Shown here in pieces: positions 59,429 through 64,000 of a stretch of DNA of 64,000 bases; positions within the stretch are counted from its first letter, which is position 1; every line of letters begins with the position of its first letter. This DNA comes from Affinundibacterium seohonense. Lineage in GTDB: Bacteria; Pseudomonadota; Gammaproteobacteria; Burkholderiales; Burkholderiaceae_D. The position numbers and the translations under genes are program-made. The DNA is taken from positions 419,511 through 483,510 of the forward strand of contig NZ_JACOFW010000001.1 in assembly GCF_014284305.1 (NCBI RefSeq), written 5' to 3'. Below the pieces are notes generated by a model. It saw only the letters and a program-made list of their open reading frames with translations. It was not told the origin of the DNA and did no database searches.

Positions 59429-59462
59429 AAACGGCGGCAGATCGAGAGGTCTGCCGCCGTTT
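59429..59462. terminator. Terminator after cheA
   Basis: A 13-bp GC-rich stem AAACGGCGGCAGA/TCTGCCGCCGTTT (59429-59441 with 59450-59462), 23 bp after the cheA-like stop. The T-run after it is short. Confidence 0.75.
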
Positions 59463-59528
59463 CAACATCAAACCTAGTTCTCTGGCAAAATAGCCACACC
59501 ATACAATTCGGCATCCGCCTGACTATTC

Positions 59529-61028
59529 ATGAGCACGACAGAATTGCAACCGCAAGTAGACCTTTGCTTTCAAAATCATTTCGCGAAATTAGGTGCGCCC
59601 TTCTTTACGACACTGCATCCGAGTCCAATAAAAAAGCCGTATTTAATTGCCGTTAGTGCACCCATGCTCAAAAAATTTGAGATCAATAATGCACATACCA
59701 ACTCGGCAGAGTTTATCGACGTATTCTGCGGCAATCGCGTTCATCCGACTAGCACGCCATTAGCAGCAGTTTATTCTGGCCATCAATTTGGCATATGGGC
59801 TGGGCAACTTGGGGATGGCCGCGCAATTTTGCTAGGAGACTTCAATTCGGTCGGTGAAGCCGATCAGGAACAGCAGCGCCATGAAATTCAATTAAAGGGT
59901 GCTGGCATGACTCCCTATTCCCGCATGGGTGATGGTCGTGCGGTGCTACGCTCTTCAGTGCGAGAGTTTTTATGTTCGGAAGCGATGGCTGGACTAGGTA
60001 TCCCAACTTCGCGGGCTTTGTGCATTATCGGTTCAGATCAATACACGATACGGGAGATGCCCGAAAAAACCGCAGTCGTCACACGTACAGCACCGAGCTT
60101 CATACGATTCGGTTCCTTTGAACATTGGTACTACAACGACAAACCAGAGCAATTGCAACAACTTGCGGATTTTGTCATTCAGCACCATTACCCACATTTA
60201 CAAGATCTGACAAATCCTTACCAAGGCTTACTCAAAGAAGTCGTATTAATAACCGCTGAGCTCGTGGCGCTGTGGCAAACCGTCGGCTTTATGCATGGCG
60301 TTTTGAACACCGACAATATGTCAATACTCGGATTGACTTTAGATTATGGCCCCTTTGGCTTTATGGAAGGATTCGATCCAGCCCACATTTGCAACCATAG
60401 CGATACCCAAGGACGCTATTCCTATCAAATGCAGCCGCGCATCGGCCAATGGAATTGCCATGCGCTTGCTCAAGCTTTATTGCCGTTGATTGGCGATATT
60501 GAATTGACGCAAGCGGCACTATCCTGCTATAGGGAACACTACGAAACTTATTATGCAAATAAACTTAGTCAGAAATTTGGACTTCAAGAGACGATGCCAG
60601 GTGATCAGGATTTATTTGCCGAGTACTTGGATTTAATGGCGGCTACACAAACTGACTTCACACTTGCTTTCCGAAACTTAAGTCAAGTCACCATAGAGCC
60701 AAGCGCACAGGAGAATGCCTTGCGTGATTTATTTATTGATCGTGAAAAACTTGATCTATGGTTGTTATCTTATCGACAGCGCCTTCAGCAAGAAAATTCA
60801 ATAGATGCGGAACGTCAGGCGCGCATGAATCAAATCAATCCTAAATACGTCTTGCGTAATTATCTAGCGCAGCAAGCGATTGAAAAGGCAGAACAAAAAG
60901 ACTTTAGCGAAATCAACAAACTATTGAAAATTTTAGAAAATCCATTCTCTGAACAGGACGAATTTTCATCGTATGCGCAATTACCACCAGATTGGGCGGC
61001 TAAACTATCCGTCAGTTGTTCGTCTTAA
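59529..61028 (+). CDS. selO: Protein adenylyltransferase SelO (YdiU)
   Basis: A 499-residue pseudokinase-fold enzyme that transfers AMP to Ser/Thr/Tyr of target proteins under oxidative stress. The segments AVYSGHQFGIWAGQLGDGRAILLGD and LKGAGMTPYSRMGDGRAVLRSSVREFLCSEAM are family marks. It ends SVSCSS; the Cys three residues from the end takes the place of selenocysteine in animal SelO and here is an ordinary Cys codon followed by a normal stop. The next gene, msrB, also deals with oxidative damage, and the two are 35 bp apart. Confidence 0.93.
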   Translation: MSTTELQPQVDLCFQNHFAKLGAPFFTTLHPSPIKKPYLIAVSAPMLKKFEINNAHTNSAEFIDVFCGNRVHPTSTPLAAVYSGHQFGIWAGQLGDGRAILLGDFNSVGEADQEQQRHEIQLKGAGMTPYSRMGDGRAVLRSSVREFLCSEAMAGLGIPTSRALCIIGSDQYTIREMPEKTAVVTRTAPSFIRFGSFEHWYYNDKPEQLQQLADFVIQHHYPHLQDLTNPYQGLLKEVVLITAELVALWQTVGFMHGVLNTDNMSILGLTLDYGPFGFMEGFDPAHICNHSDTQGRYSYQMQPRIGQWNCHALAQALLPLIGDIELTQAALSCYREHYETYYANKLSQKFGLQETMPGDQDLFAEYLDLMAATQTDFTLAFRNLSQVTIEPSAQENALRDLFIDREKLDLWLLSYRQRLQQENSIDAERQARMNQINPKYVLRNYLAQQAIEKAEQKDFSEINKLLKILENPFSEQDEFSSYAQLPPDWAAKLSVSCSS

Positions 61029-61062
61029 CACCATCAACATTAATAAAGTTTTCGAAGGGTAA

Positions 61063-61467
61063 ATGGCAAGCATGAATAAGATCAAAAAAACTGAGGCCGA
61101 ATGGCGTCAACAATTATCAGCGATGGAGTATGAAGTAACTCGCCACGCTGCCACCGAGCGTGCTTTCACTGGCAAGTTCTGGGATCATCACGAAGTCGGC
61201 ATCTATACTTGCGTCTGTTGCAACACCCCACTATTTGAATCTGACGCCAAGTTTGATTCAGGCTGTGGCTGGCCAAGTTACTTCAAAGCACTCAATCCTG
61301 AGCATGTCAGAGAAATTGCCGATCATACCCATGGCATGACGCGCACAGAAATTGTGTGTAATATCTGCGACGCTCATCTAGGGCACGTGTTTCCGGACGG
61401 ACCGCCACCGACGCGCTTGCGTTATTGTATTAACTCCGCATCACTCAAATTTAAAGCAAAAAATTAA
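61063..61467 (+). CDS. msrB: Peptide-methionine (R)-S-oxide reductase MsrB
   Basis: A 134-residue MsrB that reduces methionine-R-sulfoxide. Zinc ligands are C50/C53 and C99/C102, and the catalytic residue is C122 in [13 protein letters not shown]. The GCGWPSYF segment is also typical. AAGGGTAA lies directly before the ATG at 61063; a second ATG three codons later is possible. It heads the msrB-yciB-bolA-ppiC run. Confidence 0.94.
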   Translation: MASMNKIKKTEAEWRQQLSAMEYEVTRHAATERAFTGKFWDHHEVGIYTCVCCNTPLFESDAKFDSGCGWPSYFKALNPEHVREIADHTHGMTRTEIVCNICDAHLGHVFPDGPPPTRLRYCINSASLKFKAKN

Positions 61468-61471
61468 CACT

Positions 61472-62092
61472 ATGATGAAATTCCTGTTTGACGTTCTTCC
61501 GGTAATTCTCTTTTTCATTACCTATAAATGGGGCGAAAAGAATGCAGAGTCCTCCCAACAATTAGCAAATCAAATTTTGTCGCACTTTACTGCAGGAAAT
61601 GGTGTGGGTTTGGAACAAGCACCAATCTTGCTGGCTACCGCGCTAGCCATCGTTGCCTCCGTGATACAAATCGGCTATCTAGTGATTTTTAAGAAAAAAG
61701 TCGATGCCATGTTATGGATTTCATTCTTCATCATCACAGTGTTTGGCGGCGCGACCATCTATTTTCAAAATGATGCATTCATTAAATGGAAACCAACTAT
61801 CATTTATTGGTGCTATGGAGCTGCATTCCTGATCAGCGATTTAATGTTTAACAAGAATTTATTGAAAATGGCCATGGGCGGGCAAATTGTGATGGCCGAT
61901 GAAATCTGGCGGAAACTGAACCTGATTTGGGCGGTTTATTTCTTGGCGATGGGTTTATTGAACATTTATGTCGCATTCAACTATTCTCAAAGTGCCTGGG
62001 TTAGCTTTAAATTGTATTCAATTGGCGCCTTACCAGTCTTTTTGATTTTTCAAAGCTTTTTTCTTGCTAAACATATACAGGAACCAAAATGA
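61472..62092 (+). CDS. yciB: Inner membrane septation protein YciB
   Basis: A 206-residue integral membrane protein with five or six membrane segments, starting FDVLPVILFFITYKW and containing the family stretches KWKPTIIYWCYGAAF and WRKLNLIWAVYFLAMGLLNIYVA. In E. coli it supports envelope integrity and in Shigella it is needed for septation. It lies 4 bp after msrB, and its stop overlaps the bolA start as ATGA. Confidence 0.93.
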   Translation: MMKFLFDVLPVILFFITYKWGEKNAESSQQLANQILSHFTAGNGVGLEQAPILLATALAIVASVIQIGYLVIFKKKVDAMLWISFFIITVFGGATIYFQNDAFIKWKPTIIYWCYGAAFLISDLMFNKNLLKMAMGGQIVMADEIWRKLNLIWAVYFLAMGLLNIYVAFNYSQSAWVSFKLYSIGALPVFLIFQSFFLAKHIQEPK

Positions 62093-62364
62093 ACTCGCGC
62101 CTTGAACGTATTCAACAAAGTCTAGAAAATGCATTGCAACCTAGCCTCTGCGAATTAAGGGATGATTCCGCAGCGCACAAAGGCCATGCGGGTGCTGCCA
62201 GTGGCGCTGGGCATTACTCTGTGACCATTATTAGTGAAAAATTTGAAGGCCTAAATCGCATTTCTCGCCACCGACTAGTGTATGATGCCGTTGGCGATTT
62301 AATGCATACGGAAATACATGCTCTTGTCATCCAAGCTTTAAGTCCTTCAGAAACACCCAAATAA
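62089..62364 (+). CDS. bolA: BolA-family protein
   Basis: A 91-residue BolA-type protein with the class KH-like fold. The segment HYSVTIISEKFEGLNRISRHRLVYDAVGDLM holds the His and Gly residues used with monothiol glutaredoxin in iron-sulfur cluster transfer. A small helix at the end, TEIHALVIQALSP, completes the fold. Its ATG overlaps the yciB stop by 4 bp. The parvulin gene follows after 54 bp. Confidence 0.92.
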   Translation: MNSRLERIQQSLENALQPSLCELRDDSAAHKGHAGAASGAGHYSVTIISEKFEGLNRISRHRLVYDAVGDLMHTEIHALVIQALSPSETPK

Positions 62365-62418
62365 CCAATTTTATTAACCGTTTTTTGTTTTACTTACTTT
62401 GTATTTTAGGAACAGATA

Positions 62419-63192
62419 ATGACTTTTAAACCCGCTCATTTGCTGGTTGTACTTCTAGTAACCGCATTCCCTGCGATGGCGCAGAATTTGGCAACGGTCA
62501 ATGGAAAAGCAATCCCTGCCTCAAAAGCAGAACCATTTGTAAAGCAAGCTTTGGCACAAGGTCAAAAAGACACGCCACAATTGCGCGCAATGATTAAAGA
62601 CCGTTTGGTTGGTACAGAAGTATTGTTGCAAGAAGCAGAAAAAGCTGGCTATTCGAAAAATGAAGATGTCAAAATGCAGATCGAAATGGCTCGCCAACAG
62701 ATTTTGATTCAATCCTTGATGCGTGCTCACGTAGAGAAAAATCCAGTGTCTGAAGCCGACATCAAAGCCGCTTACGATAAATGGAAAACACAAAACGGCG
62801 ACAATGAATACCATCCTTTCCATATTTTGGTAGAAAAAGAAGATGACGCTAAAGCCATCATTTCCAAATTAAAAGGTGGCGCCAAGTTTGAAGAATTGGC
62901 AAAACAATCAAAAGACACTGGTTCTGCTGCTAAAGGTGGTGATTTGGATTGGGTTTCACAGGCTAACGTACCACCAGCATTTGCTACTGCTTTGGCGACT
63001 CTGAAAAAAGGTCAATTCACTGAGACGCCAGTGAAGACTGAAGTTGGCTTCCACGTCATTAAATTGGACGACGTGCGCCCTCTGAAATTGCCAACTTTGG
63101 AAGAAGTCAAGCAACAGATCGGTGAAAGCTTGGTACAAGAAAAAGTTCAGGCATATCAACAGTCATTGATCAAGAAAGCAGTGATCAAGTAA
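62419..63192 (+). CDS. Periplasmic parvulin-type peptidyl-prolyl isomerase
   Basis: A 257-residue exported foldase. A signal peptide (residues 1-21, ending FPAMA) is followed by a SurA-like N-terminal helical part and a parvulin domain at residues about 115-215 (FHILVEKEDDAKAIISKL, then DLDWVSQANVPPAFATAL and VGFHVIKLDDVR). It isomerises X-Pro bonds and helps outer-membrane protein folding. AGGAA precedes the ATG. The neighbouring msrB-yciB-bolA arrangement is conserved in Burkholderiales. The expected downstream neighbour is replaced by an insertion sequence. Confidence 0.9.
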   Translation: MTFKPAHLLVVLLVTAFPAMAQNLATVNGKAIPASKAEPFVKQALAQGQKDTPQLRAMIKDRLVGTEVLLQEAEKAGYSKNEDVKMQIEMARQQILIQSLMRAHVEKNPVSEADIKAAYDKWKTQNGDNEYHPFHILVEKEDDAKAIISKLKGGAKFEELAKQSKDTGSAAKGGDLDWVSQANVPPAFATALATLKKGQFTETPVKTEVGFHVIKLDDVRPLKLPTLEEVKQQIGESLVQEKVQAYQQSLIKKAVIK

Positions 63193-63222
63193 TCTGCAAT
63201 CACTGATTTGCCTCATAAAAAA

Positions 63223-63240
63223 AGACGCTCTCGAGCGTCT
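63223..63240 (+). terminator. Small hairpin after the parvulin gene
   Basis: AGACGCT/AGCGTCT stem with a 4-nt loop, 31 bp after the stop. It is preceded rather than followed by an A/T run, so it is only a weak terminator candidate. Confidence 0.45.
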
Positions 63241-63257
63241 CAGACTGCTGACAAACC

Positions 63258-63290
63258 CCAAAAGGCCTCGCCAAGTGCGAGGCCTTTTGG
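63258..63290. terminator. Strong 14-bp hairpin 12 bp before the transposase
   Basis: CCAAAAGGCCTCGC/GCGAGGCCTTTTGG stem (63258-63271 with 63277-63290) followed by TTTAAT. It may be the second terminator of the parvulin gene, a palindromic IS target, or part of the IS end. Confidence 0.7.
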
Positions 63291-63302
63291 TTTAATAGCG
63301 GC

Positions 63303-64000
63303 ATGCTAAAAACACCGACACCTTTCCAACACGAATTAGAAATGGTCACCTTGGAACAACTGGTTCCGAAAGACCACCTGCTTCGTTTAATTGATCGTCA
63401 CATCTCCTTCGACTTCATCCGTGAACGCACTCAAGCGCTTTACTGTGCCGACAATGGTCGTCCCGCGTTTGATCCGGTTTTGCTTTTTAAGATGCTTTTT
63501 ATTGGCTACCTGTTCGGCATCCGATCCGAGCGCCAAATTGTTCGGGAGATTGAAGTTAATGTCGCTTATCGCTGGTTTCTCGGCTTACGACTGACTGATA
63601 AAATTCCAGATGCCTCGACGCTATCGCAGAATCGCCGTCGTCGTTTTGCTAGTACCGATATAGAACAAACCATCTTCGACACCATCGTTGAACAAGCGAT
63701 TGGACATGGACTTATTGGTGGACGTGTCTTTTACAGCGATAGCACCCATCTCAAAGCCTCGGCAAATAAGAATGGCTATGATATTCATCAAGTCGCGCAA
63801 AAGCCCGTGCACTATCTAGAAGAACTTAATAGCGCGATTGATGCCGACCGTTTGGCGCATGGTAAAAAACCACTCTCGCATCAAGACGACGATGAAGAGC
63901 CGCCAACGAAAGAAATCAAAATCAGTCCGGTCGATCCCGATGCGGGCTACATGGTTCGTGATGGCAAGCCAACGGGATTCTTCTACCTCGATCATCGCAC
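63303..64000 (+). CDS. IS1182-type transposase, cut by window end
   Basis: An open frame of at least 232 codons runs from the ATG at 63303 through the window edge without a stop. It opens MLKTPTPFQHELEMVTLEQL and has the conserved PFDPVLLFKMLFIGYLFG-type stretch and the RSERQIVREIEVNVAYRWFLGL segment of IS1182/IS5-related DDE transposases. The first catalytic Asp is in VFYSDSTHLKASANK. The remaining DDE residues lie outside the window, so activity cannot be judged. It is the only mobile element here and stands where a core gene downstream of ppiC would be expected. Confidence 0.85.
   Translation, partial: MLKTPTPFQHELEMVTLEQLVPKDHLLRLIDRHISFDFIRERTQALYCADNGRPAFDPVLLFKMLFIGYLFGIRSERQIVREIEVNVAYRWFLGLRLTDKIPDASTLSQNRRRRFASTDIEQTIFDTIVEQAIGHGLIGGRVFYSDSTHLKASANKNGYDIHQVAQKPVHYLEELNSAIDADRLAHGKKPLSHQDDDEEPPTKEIKISPVDPDAGYMVRDGKPTGFFYLDHR

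Larger units (their letters stand above)
63258..64000 (+). mobile_element. Left part of an IS1182-type insertion sequence
   Basis: The element contains the partial transposase above. Its left border is not fixed: the terminal inverted repeat must lie between the parvulin stop (63192) and 63303, and the right end is outside the window. Confidence 0.6.

Noticed and set aside
61000..61028. Selenocysteine in SelO
   Set aside because: The end reads SVSCSS with a normal TGT codon for the Cys and a TAA stop; no in-frame TGA or SECIS-like stem is seen.

Overview
The window looks like chromosomal DNA of a betaproteobacterium of the order Burkholderiales, most likely near Oxalobacteraceae (Undibacterium/Herminiimonas-like). 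This is inferred from gene content and order, not from a database search. The clues are the sdhCDAB-sdhE-gltA-odhAB-lpd-zapE layout, a phaC-phaB-phaR polyhydroxybutyrate cluster, a QueE with the CX14CX2C cluster loop, the ratA-rnfH pair next to smpB, and the msrB-yciB-bolA-ppiC run. Base composition is moderate (about mid-40s % GC by eye, not computed). Almost all of it is ordinary, densely packed core genome.

Layout. 1-0.9 kb: the end of a short-chain dehydrogenase gene and an NTF2-like gene. 1-7.2 kb, minus strand: an MFS-acyltransferase fusion, a GNAT enzyme, a CurA-type oxidoreductase, a hotdog thioesterase, a thiolase and an LD-carboxypeptidase. 7.3-13.3 kb, minus: tadA, queD, queE, then guaA and guaB with a degenerate GGDEF gene between them. 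13.4-18.1 kb: a DUF4124 gene, rnfH-ratA, smpB, a small secreted protein and an ompR-envZ-like pair. 18.1-23.3 kb, minus: a 1707-residue coiled-coil protein built from about 100 consecutive 14-residue units and ending in one membrane segment. This is the one truly unusual gene here. 23.5-26.3 kb: a methionine-type aminotransferase, a small secreted protein and zapE.

26.4-44.7 kb is a TCA-cycle block. On the minus strand lie lpd, a PspC/SHOCT gene, odhB, odhA, gltA, sdhE, sdhB, sdhA, sdhD, sdhC and a GntR/UTRA regulator. On the plus strand lie mdh, a CitE-like lyase, an MliC-like secreted protein and acnA. Together they encode citrate synthase, aconitase, 2-oxoglutarate dehydrogenase, succinate dehydrogenase and malate dehydrogenase. 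A perfect 18-bp palindrome upstream of the GntR gene is a likely operator.

44.9-64 kb holds a cupin, a small membrane protein, a GNAT, cystathionine beta-lyase, rimO, then phaR-phaB-phaC, a small membrane protein, pgeF, rluD, bamD, yaaA, a lone PIN protein, cheZ-cheA, selO, msrB, yciB, bolA and a parvulin isomerase. The right edge runs into an IS1182-type transposase cut off by the window end. I saw no rRNA, tRNA, CRISPR array, prophage or plasmid feature.

Many genes have translation starts inside the longest open frame. I chose starts by Shine-Dalgarno spacing and by the usual N-terminus of each family. Hairpins and promoters were found by eye and have no energy calculation behind them.
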